A stretch of DNA of 64,000 nucleotides from Streptomyces coeruleorubidus (GCF_008705135.1 NZ_CP023694.1:6243001-6307000), one strand, 5' to 3'; shown: positions 50,205 to 59,050, counted from the first letter of the stretch. The notes: generated by a model not told the origin, from the sequence alone. A program made the numbers and translations.

Positions 50205-53200
50205 ATGAGCGGCGTGAAGCATCTGTCCATGCGGGTTCCGTGGCGGGATCGCTCGTGGGACCAGTTCCTCTGTGACGACCCGTCAGGCAACTCCTCGTGC
50301 ACGCTGCTCGCGGCGATCGGCAAGGGCCGCCAGGACGAGTTCGAGGCAGAGCACGCGGGCGCTCCCATCGGAAGTCTGGACCCGAACCGACTGCCCTGCC
50401 TGAGCGAGCGTGCCACCTTCATGTCCCCGGTCGGGTACACCGTCGTCAAGCGACATCCCTACAGCCGCAATCCCGCGCTCCGTGACCACCTGCGCGACAG
50501 CCCGGTCAGCGTGCCCGGATACGCGTTCGAGGCCATCCCCTTCCGCTGGATGAACCGCGGTTCCCTGAACGAGGAGATCGGTCACGCCAGGGTGCCCGCG
50601 TTCGATCAACTCGCCGAGGACCACACCGACCGCGTCCTGAAGTCCCAGCCGCCGTGGGTGATGGACGGCGGCAACCAACAGGCGGTCATCCAAGCGTTCT
50701 TCGAGCCGGTCGTGCGGAGGGACAGCCTGGTGTTCGTCTACCTCAAGCACTCCCCGCTGCAGGAGCAACGCACCGACCGTCTGCTGGTCGGGGCAGCACA
50801 CGTCACGGGCGTGACCACGCCACCGATGTGGAACCAGAATGGGAAACCGCCGTTCGACTCCTCCATGTGGGAGACGATCGTGGAGCACTCCCTGCGCCCC
50901 GACATGGCGGAGGGCGTCCTGCTGCCCTACCAGGAGCTCCTGCCGCTCATGGACGAGGGCGTCGACATCGACAGGGCACTGGCCTGGGCGCCCGAAGGCC
51001 GTGACGTCGAGTTCTCCTACGTCACGGAACACCTCTCCGACGACGCCGCCATCGAGTCCCTGGCGTCCCTGAAGTCGGCGGCCGAGGGCATGCGTGAACT
51101 CGGCGTGCCCATCCCCGAGTCCGCGATGACATGGCTGACGGAGCAGACCGAGCGGCTCTGGCAACTCCGTGGCCCGGTCCCCGGCCTGCCCGGTGTCCTC
51201 GCCCTCATCGGAGTGCAGCAGCCGTACGTCGCCGCCCGAGCGGTGCTCACAGAAGCCGGCGAGACCACCGACCCCTGGAAGCTGCTGCAAGGCGTCGTCG
51301 CCGACCCCGCGCGCGCCCCGCACGCGCTGAAACCCCATTTCGGCCCCATCCAGGCACGGGTCTGGAACAAGCTCCCGGCCGCGCGCCAAGCGGTCCTGCG
51401 CCTCCTGTCCGGATTCGATATCGACCCGGAGCAGGTGCGCATGCTGCTCGGCGGCACCACCGAGGTCGAGATGGCCGCCGAGGAGCTCCTCGACAACCCG
51501 TACTATGCCGCGACCTGCACCTACGGTTTACCTCTCCACGTCCCGTTCACCGCCGTCGACCGTGCGTTGTTCCCACCGTCGCACGTCACGTGGCAACCGC
51601 CCGTTCCGGACGAGGTGGGCCTCGAGGATCCCTTGGACCGCCGACGGATCGAAGCCCTCCTGACCGAGGTGCTGGAGCGCCAGTGCCTCCAGGGGGACAC
51701 CCTGGTCCCCCTCGACGAGGCGCTGGAGCACTCCCGGCTCGTGGCGCCCGCACAACTCCCGGCCCTGACGCACGACATCCTCACCGGCCTCGACCTGGAG
51801 CACGACGCGGTCGTCGAATGGCCGGACTGGTCACCGTTGACCAGCGTGCGCCTCGCCGATGGAACCCCCGCCTACAAGCTCGACCGGCTCGAGGAGACCG
51901 CGAACGTCATCCGCGACTGGGTGGCGGAGCAGCAGGCGCTTCCCCGGCTGGGCGAGATCACCGACGCCCGCGCCGTACTCGACGCCGTGCTCGACCGCAA
52001 CCAGTCCGGCACCGCGGACGACGCGCACGCCGACGAGCTGGAAGAACGAGCCCGGACGGAGAAGGCCGCCGGACTCGCCGCTCTGCACGACGCACGCCTG
52101 TCCGTCCTCGTAGGACCGGCCGGGACGGGCAAGACGACCCTGCTGCGCGCCCTCGTCGACTACCCCGGCGCGGCCGCTGGGGACGTCCTTCTCCTCGCTC
52201 CCACGGGCAAGGCGAAGGTGCAGTTGGAGACGAAGGTCGAACGGCCGGCGAAGACACTGGCCTCCTACCTGAGTACCACCGGCCGCTACGACGCCGAGAC
52301 CGGCCGGTACCTGGTACTGGGTGACCAAGGCCCCCGACGCGGCTACGGCCTCGTCGTGATCGACGAGGCGTCCATGCTGACGGAGGAGATGCTCGCCGCG
52401 ACGCTGGACTCGTTCACCGGCGTCAAACGGCTGATGCTGGTGGGCGATCCCCGCCAACTGCCCCCGATCGGAGCCGGACGGCCGTTCGTCGACCTGGTCA
52501 ACAAGCTGCGCCCGGAAGACTTCCCGACTGGGGTGAGGGTTGCCCCCGGATACGTGGAACTGCAGGTGCCCAGGCGTCAGCTGCCTGACGGCAGCCACGG
52601 CACCCGCCACGACCTCGAACTCGCGGCCTGGTTCGGCGACGGCACCCGCGGCGCCGGCGACGAGGCGATCTGGGACGAACTGGCGACGAACCCGAACCTG
52701 CCCACCCTTCAGTACGTCCCCTGGGGTGATCGCACCGCGGTGCAGGCCCTCACGGACGCCCTCGACGAAGTCCTCGGTCTGGGCGCGGCGGACGACCCGG
52801 TGCGGGCGTTCGCTCTCACCTACGGGGGCAGCGTCAACGGCGAGTACCTCAACTGGCAGCGAGGCGCGGGAGCCCGGGCCGAGGAATGGCAGATCCTCTC
52901 GCCGACCCGTTCGCGCGCCTTCGGGACGGTCGAGCTCAACCGGCACATCAAACGCATGTACCGGGCCGACGACACCTCCTGGGCCCAGCAGAGCCGGCGT
53001 TTGAACATCCCCTCGCCGATCGGACCCGAGCAGATCGTGCGCGGCGACAAGGTCATGCAGACGACCAACAAGCGCATGAAGGCGTGGCCGCGGGAGAATG
53101 CGATGAACTACGTCGCCAACGGTGAGATCGGTGTCGCCATCGCGTGGCCCACTTCAGCCGCGAAAACGCGGAAGAACGCACTGCGGCTCAGCGTGGAGTT

Positions 53201-54002
53201 CTCCTCGCAGCCCGGCCACGAGTACAGCTACTGGCCGTCGAACAAGGACGACGTCCTGCTCGAACTGGCTTGGGCAGTCACGGTGCACAAGTCGCAGGGC
53301 TCGGAATTCGGTACGACCTTCCTGGTCCTGCCCGCCCGGGCCAACCTGCCCCGGGAACTCATGTACACGGCGCTGACCCGGCAGAAGGACAAAGTCGTCA
53401 TCCTGCACGAGGGCACTCTGGCAGACCTCCGTGCCTTCGCCCAGCCGAGCAACAGCGAAACCGCCCGCAGACTGACCGACCTCTTCGAAACCCCGCACCC
53501 GTTCGCACTCGACGTGCGGGGCCAAGCCCGCAGGTTCGACCGCAAACTGATGCACGTGTCCGCCGACGGCACGCCGATGGTTTCGAAGAACGAGGTCATC
53601 ATCGCGGGTCTCCTCGACCGCCTGGCACCGGGACGGTGGCTCTACGAGGAGCCGCTCACCGGCGCGGACGGCCGCGTCGTCCGCCCCGACTTCACTGTGG
53701 CCACGAAGGACGGCCGCACAGTCTTCTGGGAACACGCCGGCATGCTCGACCTTCCTGACTACGCGCGGAAGTGGGAGCGTAAGAAGGAGTGGTACGCGAA
53801 GAACGGCATCGAGCCATGGGACAAGGGCGGCGGTCCGAACGGCACCTTGATGTGGACCGACGACCTCGACGGCGCGGACGCCCGAGCCTGGCTCACGCTC
53901 GCCTCCCAGGTCCTGAACGCCGAGCCGACGGACCCCGGGACCGCGGCTGTAACTGGGCGGAGGGCAGCGAAGAAGACCGCTGCTCGACGAACAAGGTCAT
54001 GA
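50205..54002 (+). CDS. large SF1 (RecD/UvrD-like) helicase with C-terminal nuclease-like domain
   Basis: 1265 residues. The first 620 residues match no family I recognise. Then Walker A VGPAGTGKTTLL (Lys643), LLLAPTGKAKVQLE (motif Ia), VVIDEASM (Walker B, Asp720/Glu721), LMLVGDPRQLPPIGAGRPF (motif III), and WAVTVHKSQGSEF with MYTALTRQKDKVVI (motifs V/VI), the layout of a RecD2/UvrD-type translocase. The last 170 residues contain MVSKNEVIIAGLL, VVRPDFTV (Asp1162) and VFWEHAGML (Glu1176), resembling a PD-(D/E)xK nuclease with His in place of the usual Lys. The basic tail is AAKKTAARRTRS. The three-gene operon on laterally acquired DNA suggests antiphage defence; this is inference. Confidence 0.85.
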   Translation: MSGVKHLSMRVPWRDRSWDQFLCDDPSGNSSCTLLAAIGKGRQDEFEAEHAGAPIGSLDPNRLPCLSERATFMSPVGYTVVKRHPYSRNPALRDHLRDSPVSVPGYAFEAIPFRWMNRGSLNEEIGHARVPAFDQLAEDHTDRVLKSQPPWVMDGGNQQAVIQAFFEPVVRRDSLVFVYLKHSPLQEQRTDRLLVGAAHVTGVTTPPMWNQNGKPPFDSSMWETIVEHSLRPDMAEGVLLPYQELLPLMDEGVDIDRALAWAPEGRDVEFSYVTEHLSDDAAIESLASLKSAAEGMRELGVPIPESAMTWLTEQTERLWQLRGPVPGLPGVLALIGVQQPYVAARAVLTEAGETTDPWKLLQGVVADPARAPHALKPHFGPIQARVWNKLPAARQAVLRLLSGFDIDPEQVRMLLGGTTEVEMAAEELLDNPYYAATCTYGLPLHVPFTAVDRALFPPSHVTWQPPVPDEVGLEDPLDRRRIEALLTEVLERQCLQGDTLVPLDEALEHSRLVAPAQLPALTHDILTGLDLEHDAVVEWPDWSPLTSVRLADGTPAYKLDRLEETANVIRDWVAEQQALPRLGEITDARAVLDAVLDRNQSGTADDAHADELEERARTEKAAGLAALHDARLSVLVGPAGTGKTTLLRALVDYPGAAAGDVLLLAPTGKAKVQLETKVERPAKTLASYLSTTGRYDAETGRYLVLGDQGPRRGYGLVVIDEASMLTEEMLAATLDSFTGVKRLMLVGDPRQLPPIGAGRPFVDLVNKLRPEDFPTGVRVAPGYVELQVPRRQLPDGSHGTRHDLELAAWFGDGTRGAGDEAIWDELATNPNLPTLQYVPWGDRTAVQALTDALDEVLGLGAADDPVRAFALTYGGSVNGEYLNWQRGAGARAEEWQILSPTRSRAFGTVELNRHIKRMYRADDTSWAQQSRRLNIPSPIGPEQIVRGDKVMQTTNKRMKAWPRENAMNYVANGEIGVAIAWPTSAAKTRKNALRLSVEFSSQPGHEYSYWPSNKDDVLLELAWAVTVHKSQGSEFGTTFLVLPARANLPRELMYTALTRQKDKVVILHEGTLADLRAFAQPSNSETARRLTDLFETPHPFALDVRGQARRFDRKLMHVSADGTPMVSKNEVIIAGLLDRLAPGRWLYEEPLTGADGRVVRPDFTVATKDGRTVFWEHAGMLDLPDYARKWERKKEWYAKNGIEPWDKGGGPNGTLMWTDDLDGADARAWLTLASQVLNAEPTDPGTAAVTGRRAAKKTAARRTRS

Positions 54003-54047
54003 GCCTGCCTGGTCGGTCGGCGCACCCGCCATCGTGGCTGACTGTCG

Positions 54048-54066
54048 TGCGCGAGTACGAGTGATC
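54048..54066 (+). repeat. integrase-tail repeat, left copy
   Basis: Nineteen bases (TGCGCGAGTACGAGTGATC) are identical to 58273-58291, where they encode the last codons of the tyrosine integrase (LREYE-stop). Here nothing upstream resembles integrase, so this is the tail of a deleted copy. A hairpin follows both copies. Confidence 0.8.
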
Positions 54067-54082
54067 ACGCACGTATGTCGTT

Positions 54083-54113
54083 AGCCCCCCCCAGCCTTCA
54101 TAGGCCGGGGGCT
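54083..54113 (+). terminator. hairpin terminator after helicase operon
   Basis: AGCCCCC (54083-54089) and GGGGGCT (54107-54113) around a 17-base loop. Moderate stem; positioned 80 bp after the helicase stop and just after the integrase-tail repeat. Confidence 0.6.
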
Positions 54114-54261
54114 TCGCCGTATCTCGGCCGTGGGCCGTCGGCCGTTGGTTGCTGGCTGCACCTGCCGCATCGTGTTTCGTCTCGCTCCCGGACGGTTGTC
54201 CCAGGAGTTCCGTCCGGTTCGCGCTCTACGCCCGGGCCGACGGGCTGGCGACCCTCACGGT

Positions 54262-54645
54262 ATGGGGGTTTTAGAGGGGAAGCCGCGGCGGCTGGGTGGT
54301 GGGCAGTCCCGCTGCCCGTACTGCGGGCTGCTGCAGGATCGGGTGGCAACACTTGATCAAGACTGGGTGCTGCTGGAGCCGGACATGAATCCGCTGGCCC
54401 ATACGGTGCCGACGGAGCATCGGTGGATCGAGGTGTCCGACGGGCGGGTGACGGTCTACGGGGTGTGTCCGCCGGATCAGTCCCAGCGGTGCCGTATCGA
54501 GCATCGCCTTGCCTGCCCGGCACAGCCTCTGCCGGATCTGTGGCCGTGGTTGACGAGCCTGCGAGGGGAGAACGCGCGGCGAGCGAAGCGGCAAGACGAC
54601 CCAGAGCCGCCTCGACCTCCTGAGGAGTGGCCGGACGCCGGCTGA
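54262..54645 (+). CDS. DUF6083-like zinc-binding protein
   Basis: 127 residues. CPYCGLLQDRVATLDQDWVLLEPDMNPLAHTVPTEHRWIEVSDGRVTVYGVCPPDQSQRCRIEHRLACPAQPLPDL has the CxxC pair and the HRW...G...CRI.HR..CP pattern of a streptomycete family of unknown role often found on mobile DNA. The acidic/proline tail is poorly conserved. ATG 54262; the longer in-frame extension upstream lacks a site. Confidence 0.7.
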   Translation: MGVLEGKPRRLGGGQSRCPYCGLLQDRVATLDQDWVLLEPDMNPLAHTVPTEHRWIEVSDGRVTVYGVCPPDQSQRCRIEHRLACPAQPLPDLWPWLTSLRGENARRAKRQDDPEPPRPPEEWPDAG

Positions 54646-54991
54646 TGGACACTGCGGAAACCTCGGGGCTGACCAGGGAATATGCTCCAAGATCCTGTCC
54701 ACGAATGGTCCACGGACACGACATACGCCCGCTCCGAACGGCACACGCCTGCACATACGCGAAGACCCCGCACTCAGCGTTTCCGCTGATGCACGGATAG
54801 GCCACGGCCGGACGAGTACCGTTCTAGGCGTGAGGTCGAAGCCTTGCCGGGTGGTTGCTGATTGTGCGAGTCCTATTATTTCGCCCGACCAGCGCCTCGC
54901 GGCACGGAGGAAAGGACCAGCGGTGTGACAGCTCGTCTCGCGCCGTCGCTCACGCGTGCGGAGGCTGTCAATGCGTGACGTTATCTATTTG
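54646..54991. other. 346-bp region with left copy of the tRNA-Arg-flank repeat
   Basis: No gene. It contains repeat copy A (54688-54791). The remainder before the sigma-fusion stop (54992) shows no ORF, hairpin or repeat that I could support. Confidence 0.6.
54688..54791. repeat. 104-bp direct repeat, copy A (truncated tRNA flank)
   Basis: Matches 58946-59050 with one indel; the last 53 bases (54739-54791) are identical. Copy B leads into a tRNA-Arg 3' fragment and its terminator. Copy A breaks off exactly between the two outer arms of that terminator, keeping only AAGACCCCG. It includes GTCCAC at 54697 and 54708 (11-bp pitch). Confidence 0.85.
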
Positions 54992-56503
54992 TCACTCCCC
55001 GGCTAGTCTCAGGTAGCGCTGCATGGCGCGCCGGGCTTGGAGGTCGATGTGGCGAGCTGTTGCAGGGGCGATGCCGAGGTGGTAGGCGGCATCGTGGATT
55101 GAGTGCCCGTGGAGGTAGATCAGCACGACCACGTCCCGCTGCCGTTCGGGAAGTTCCTTGATGGCCTGGAAGAGGTTGATTGTCTCCTCCAGTTGCCCGA
55201 CGGGATCAACCGCCTCGCGCAGCGCGATAGTCTCGAAGGCCGAGTCGATGAGTGCATCGTGTCGGCCTCGGGTCTTAGCAAGACTGACGGTATGGAACTT
55301 CATCAACTTCCAGGCGTATGCCGCTGGGCTCTCCGTTTTCAGCACTTTCGGCCAGATTCTGAGCAGCGCCTTGAGCGCCGAGTCGACTGCGTTTTCGGCA
55401 TCGACCTCGTTGTTCAGGTACGTGCTTGCCCAGGCCAGATATGCCGGGTAGTGCATTCGGCAGAATGCCTCGAAGGCGCTCGGACTTCGCTCTACCTGGG
55501 ATGGCGCGGCGTTCTCGGTTTCGGAGCCCAAGCCGTCGTCCGAGGAGTTGTCCGCCTCAACGTCCGAGCTAGAGGAGTTGTCCGGCGGGTTGTCCATGTG
55601 GAGCTCGCTGGCGAGCTGATCGAGACGGTCGGCACGGTCATCCAAGTGACGCGCGGCCTTGATGAGCGCCATATCCATGTCGTCGGTCGTGCCGCTCAGC
55701 GCGTCCCGTAAATCGGGTGTCGTGGTGGGCCGGGGCACAGAGTCATCCGCGTCTGTGCCGGGCACCTGCCCGCGGAGGCGTTCGAGTTCCTCGGCCAGCA
55801 GACGGACTTGTTCGGCAGCTTCCTCGGCGAGTTGGTCAGCTTTCTGACGCTCGGCACGAGCGCGTTCCAGTTCTGTCTCCGCGGTTATCCGCTGCTGCTC
55901 ACTCCGTGCCAGACGCCCATGCACCTGCTCCAACTCAGTGTCCACGGAACGGAAGGCACGCAGACGGTCCCGTTCTCGGCCCAGCGCGTCGACGTCGCGG
56001 TGCAACTTGTCCACCATGGCCAACAGAACTAGCACCATCTGGTTGGCATCATTGCGCTCGCGCTCCAGCTGCGCCGCGCGCTCCATCGCCCGAACCAGCT
56101 TGTCGGAGACCGCAAGCGACCTCTGCTGCAGGAGCACAAGTTCCGCTTCTACAGCGGAGCTGTCAGCCCCTGTACCGCTCGCAGCCCTGGCCGCGCCCTG
56201 TCGGGCAGCTTCTGCCTGCTCAAGAAGCCGATCTCTGTCAGCAGCGCTCCGTGTGCAGACATCGGCTATGGCCTGGACAAAGTCCTCCCGCAACCCGACA
56301 CCGGCCAGACGCTCAGACACCGTGGATCGGCTAGGGATGCGTCCTTCAGCGAAGTGCTCAGGCGTCAGTTGCCTCAGCACGTCATCCACCCGCATCCCTG
56401 CCCGATCCAGCCACTGCCTCAGTACCTGAGCGACAGCGTTGGCCTCAGCAGATGGCCCTTTCAAAGGCCCCCACGGACGAGTCCGTCTGCCCGCACTGGT
56501 CAC
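54992..56503 (-). CDS. HTH / coiled-coil / sigma-70 fusion protein
   Basis: 503 residues. An N-terminal helical HTH-like region (about 20-100: AQVLRQWLDRAGMRVDDVLRQLTPEHF, RSTVSERLAG) of the type found in many streptomycete XRE-like regulators; a long coiled coil (about 120-250) rich in Arg/Glu/Gln; an acidic Ser/Asp linker (250-340); then sigma regions 2 (FEAFCRMHYPAYLAWASTYLNNEVDAENAVDSALKALLRIWP) and 4 (LPERQRDVVVLIYLHGHSIHDAAYHLGIAPATARHIDLQARRAM). GTG start with AAGGGGG upstream; the in-frame extension to 56656 is rejected. A sigma factor with a built-in regulatory module is unusual. Its targets are unknown. Confidence 0.85.
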   Translation of the reverse strand: MTSAGRRTRPWGPLKGPSAEANAVAQVLRQWLDRAGMRVDDVLRQLTPEHFAEGRIPSRSTVSERLAGVGLREDFVQAIADVCTRSAADRDRLLEQAEAARQGAARAASGTGADSSAVEAELVLLQQRSLAVSDKLVRAMERAAQLERERNDANQMVLVLLAMVDKLHRDVDALGRERDRLRAFRSVDTELEQVHGRLARSEQQRITAETELERARAERQKADQLAEEAAEQVRLLAEELERLRGQVPGTDADDSVPRPTTTPDLRDALSGTTDDMDMALIKAARHLDDRADRLDQLASELHMDNPPDNSSSSDVEADNSSDDGLGSETENAAPSQVERSPSAFEAFCRMHYPAYLAWASTYLNNEVDAENAVDSALKALLRIWPKVLKTESPAAYAWKLMKFHTVSLAKTRGRHDALIDSAFETIALREAVDPVGQLEETINLFQAIKELPERQRDVVVLIYLHGHSIHDAAYHLGIAPATARHIDLQARRAMQRYLRLAGE

Positions 56504-56655
56504 GCAACCCCCTTGTCCAGCGAACAACCTGCCCTTGTCCGGGCTTATCCAGAACAAGGCCCGAACAAGTAGACCAGGCCCCATACACCCCAGGAGCGTA
56601 AAGGCGTCACCACACATCTGGCCTTTCGGCCTCAGCCTTGCAGGAGCCCAACTCA

Positions 56656-56820
56656 ATGGACGCCCTTCAGCACGCCTTCGATCTCGCCGCCCGCGGCCTG
56701 CTCACGGAGCTGCCCGCCCAACTCGTCACAGCCGGGGTGGCAGCAGTCACAGCCGCTGCCATCCGGGCCTGGAAGAAGCGACGTGCGGCAACTGCCGCCG
56801 AGGGCAAAGCAGAACGCTAG
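56656..56820 (+). CDS. small single-pass membrane protein
   Basis: 54 residues: an amphipathic start (MDALQHAFDLAARGLLTELP), one hydrophobic helix (AQLVTAGVAAVTAAAIRAW) and a basic tail (KKRRAATAAEGKAER). AGGAG nine bases upstream of the ATG. Too short for a family call; may be a toxin- or holin-like peptide or an unrelated membrane peptide. Confidence 0.55.
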   Translation: MDALQHAFDLAARGLLTELPAQLVTAGVAAVTAAAIRAWKKRRAATAAEGKAER

Positions 56821-56901
56821 GTACCGCAAGCTCCCCTCCATCAGCGCATGCCCAAGGCAGAGTGGTTGGCGCTTGATCAGAATGCTTTGGCCCGAGCATG
56901 A

Positions 56902-56937
56902 CAGAGGCCAGGAAGCGAATTTACTACCTGGCCTCTG
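56902..56937. terminator. hairpin downstream of tRNA-Pro fragment
   Basis: Perfect 11-bp inverted repeat CAGAGGCCAGG (56902-56912) / CCTGGCCTCTG (56927-56937). On the minus strand it lies directly after the tRNA-Pro 3' end and was probably the original tRNA terminator. Confidence 0.75.
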
Positions 56938-56941
56938 ACCG

Positions 56942-56984
56942 GTCGGCGGTGGCGGGATTGAACCCACGACCTCTTCGTCCCGAA
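56942..56984 (-). pseudogene. 3' half of tRNA-Pro(GGG), attachment-site remnant
   Basis: On the minus strand, TTCGGGACGAAG (anticodon loop with GGG and 3' anticodon stem), AGGTC, then a T-arm GTGGG-TTCAATC-CCGC and acceptor 3' strand CACCGCC plus discriminator. The D-arm, 5' acceptor and 5' anticodon stem are missing and replaced by unrelated sequence. Sequence identity to a tRNA beginning at the anticodon loop is the usual extent of a tyrosine-integrase att core. Confidence 0.75.
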
Positions 56985-57039
56985 GCAACTTGGGCGGGCG
57001 CCTGACCTTTCGTCGCTGTGCCTCTCACCGGTTGCGATG

Positions 57040-57065
57040 GTCCGCAGGTGTCCGCGCTTGTCCGC
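57040..57065. repeat. three GTCCGC motifs at 10-bp pitch (integrase arm-type sites)
   Basis: GTCCGC starts at 57040, 57050 and 57060, one per helical turn, 55 bp from the tRNA-Pro core. This spacing is typical of arm-binding sites for a tyrosine integrase. Confidence 0.6.
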
Positions 57066-57209
57066 CGCTGTTCGTCAGCGTTGTCACGCAGTTAGACACT
57101 CACCCTCAGTTGACCTGCTACGCGGGGTCGCCACTGTGCCCGAAGGCGATGGCTGCGCGACACGTGTCCAGATGCTCAGGGCAGCCGAAATACTGCTTCG
57201 GTCGCTTAA

Positions 57210-58289
57210 AGAGACATCAACGAAGCCCTCACCAGTGTGACGCTGGAACTCCTCGACGAGCGCGCCGGAAGACCCTCCGACGAGGAAATCCGCAGAGCAC
57301 TGCGCAACTGGGCCTTCGTGCTGCCAGGGCCCGATGACCGGGAAGTCCCGGACGACGTGCGGAACGTTCTCCACTGGGTGTCCAAGGCATCCCGGCCGCT
57401 CGCCGATCTCGCTGAAGCGGCCACGGCTCGCACGGTCCTCGACTCGCTGAAGCTCAAGCTCGACGGCACGGCAGCAGCGGCGGAGACAGTGCGGCGCAAG
57501 CGTCGGTCGCTCGTCAACGCCGCGAATTACGCCGTCGACCTGGGGGAGCTGCGGGAGAACCCCATCACGGCTGTCCGCTGGCAGAAGCCGAAGGTGTCCA
57601 ACCAGGTCGACCCGCGGGTTGTCGCCAACCCGGAGCAGGCACGGAACCTCCTGGCGGCGGTTTCCTACGTGGGCGGGTACCGGCGTGCTCGTGGTCGTCG
57701 CCTCGTGGGTCTGTTCGCCGCCATGTACTTCGGTGGCCTGCGGCCGGCGGAAGCGGTGGGCCTCGTCGAGATGGACCTGAAGCTTCCCGAGCAGGGCTGG
57801 GGCTCGGCGCTGCTCCACCGGACCCGGCCGTCCGTCGGCAAGCAGTGGACCGACTCGGGAGAGACCCATGACGACCGCGGGCTGAAGAACCGGCCAACCG
57901 AGGACGTGAGGCGGGTGCCTATCCCGCCCCACCTCGTGGCCGTGCTCCGCGAGCACCTGGCCACCTTTGGCACGGCGGACGACGGACGGCTCTTCTTCAG
58001 TGAGAAGGGCTCGGTCGTCCCGTCCTCGACCTACTACCGCGTGTGGCAGGAGGCTCGGCTCCTCGCGCTGCCGCCGGCCGTCGCGGCCTCGCCGCTCGCG
58101 AGTCGGCCGTACGACCTCCGGCACTCGGCGCTGTCGACGTGGCTCAACGCCGGTGTCGACCCCACCGAGGTGGCCGAGCGCGCCGGCAACAGCGTGGAGG
58201 TCCTGCTGACCCGCTACGCCAAGTGTCTCAACGGACGGCAAGACGTCGCCAACCGGCGTATTGAGGATCTGTTGCGCGAGTACGAGTGA
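57210..58289 (+). pseudogene. tyrosine recombinase/integrase, N-terminally broken
   Basis: Integrase of the actinomycete tyrosine recombinase family lacking its arm-binding and part of its core-binding domain. Family members are about 450 residues; here homology begins at RDINEALTSVTLELLDERAGRPSDEEIRRALRNWAFVLP directly after an in-frame TAA (57207-57209). The catalytic part has GLRPAEA with the first Arg, RPYDLRHSALSTWLNAG, and the nucleophile Tyr in LLTRYAKC. The usual AGHS is AGNS, so the second catalytic His is lost. A GTG at 57237 could initiate a 350-residue truncated form. Probably inactive. Confidence 0.8.
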
Positions 58290-58307
58290 TCGCAGACGAC
58301 GGTAGCT

Positions 58308-58340
58308 CCGATGCCCCCGGACTGGTTCCGGGGGCATCGG
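58308..58340 (+). terminator. strong hairpin terminator after integrase
   Basis: Perfect 13-bp stem CCGATGCCCCCGG (58308-58320) / CCGGGGGCATCGG (58328-58340) with a 7-base loop, 18 bp after the integrase stop. Confidence 0.85.
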
Positions 58341-58532
58341 CATGCCTTGGCCGAGAGGGGCGTTCCTGTCCTCAAGAATTCCGCGCCGGCGGCTCCGGGG
58401 TGTATGTCGGGCCGGGCCATGAAGTCAGGCCGGCTGCCATCACTCGTTCAGAGGCGCCTCTCATGCGCATTACGCGCATGATGCCCAGAGTTGACCACGA
58501 CTAGTTGCGTCTACTCACAGGGGTAAAGGATC

Positions 58533-58829
58533 ATGCCGACGTTTGTTGCGCTGCTGAACTGGACCGATCAGGGAGTCCGCGGCTACAAGGACACCCCGCA
58601 ACGCGCCGAAGCCTTCACGGCAGCGGCTCAGAAGCTCGGGGTGAAGGTCCTGAACCTCTTCTGGACCGTCGGCCCGTACGACCTCGTGGCTGTCGTGGAG
58701 GCGCCCGACGACGAGACTGCCACCGCAGTGCTCCTACAGGTCGGCGCGTTGGGCAACGTCCGTAGCACGACCCTGCGAGCCTTCGGCCGGGAGGAGATGG
58801 ACCGCATCATCGCCAAAGCCACCGGCTGA
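58533..58829 (+). CDS. GYD-domain protein
   Basis: 98-residue small protein matching the GYD family: FVALLNWTDQGVRGYKDTPQRAEAFTAAAQKLGVKVLNLFWTVGPYDLVAVVEAPDDETATAVLLQVGALGNVRSTTLRAFGREEM. GYD proteins form ferredoxin-like dimers; their role is poorly known. AAAGGA precedes the ATG. Probably a cargo gene between integrase and att remnant. Confidence 0.88.
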   Translation: MPTFVALLNWTDQGVRGYKDTPQRAEAFTAAAQKLGVKVLNLFWTVGPYDLVAVVEAPDDETATAVLLQVGALGNVRSTTLRAFGREEMDRIIAKATG

Positions 58830-58886
58830 GGGACTTCCACGTCGAGGTCCTGTTGGTACGAGTGACACGCTCAAGGCGGTCCCCCC

Positions 58887-58912
58887 AAGGCCCTGGACCT
58901 GTCCGGGGCCTT
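58887..58912 (+). terminator. hairpin terminator after GYD gene
   Basis: AAGGCCCTGGA (58887-58897) / TCCGGGGCCTT (58902-58912), 11 bp with one wobble pair and a 4-base loop. Confidence 0.7.
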
Positions 58913-58945
58913 CGCCTGTCCTGGGCATGACCTGCGCTTACGTCC

Positions 58946-59050
58946 CAAGATCCCGTCCACGCCTCGTCCACAGCCCCCGACATACAGCCGCTCCGAGCGG
59001 CACACGCCTGCACATACGCGAAGACCCCGCACTCAGCGTTTCCGCTGATG
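58946..59050. repeat. 105-bp direct repeat, copy B
   Basis: Partner of 54688-54791, with 53 identical bases at the right end (58998-59050). Contains GTCCAC at 58955 and 58966 (11-bp pitch). Unlike copy A it continues into the intact terminator hairpin and tRNA-Arg fragment. Confidence 0.85.

Noticed and set aside
56942..56984. Intact tRNA-Pro gene
   Set aside because: Only the sequence from the anticodon loop to the 3' end is tRNA-like.
56990..57337. 115-codon frame over the integrase 5' region
   Set aside because: Overlaps the integrase in another frame and includes tRNA-flank sequence; no family resemblance.
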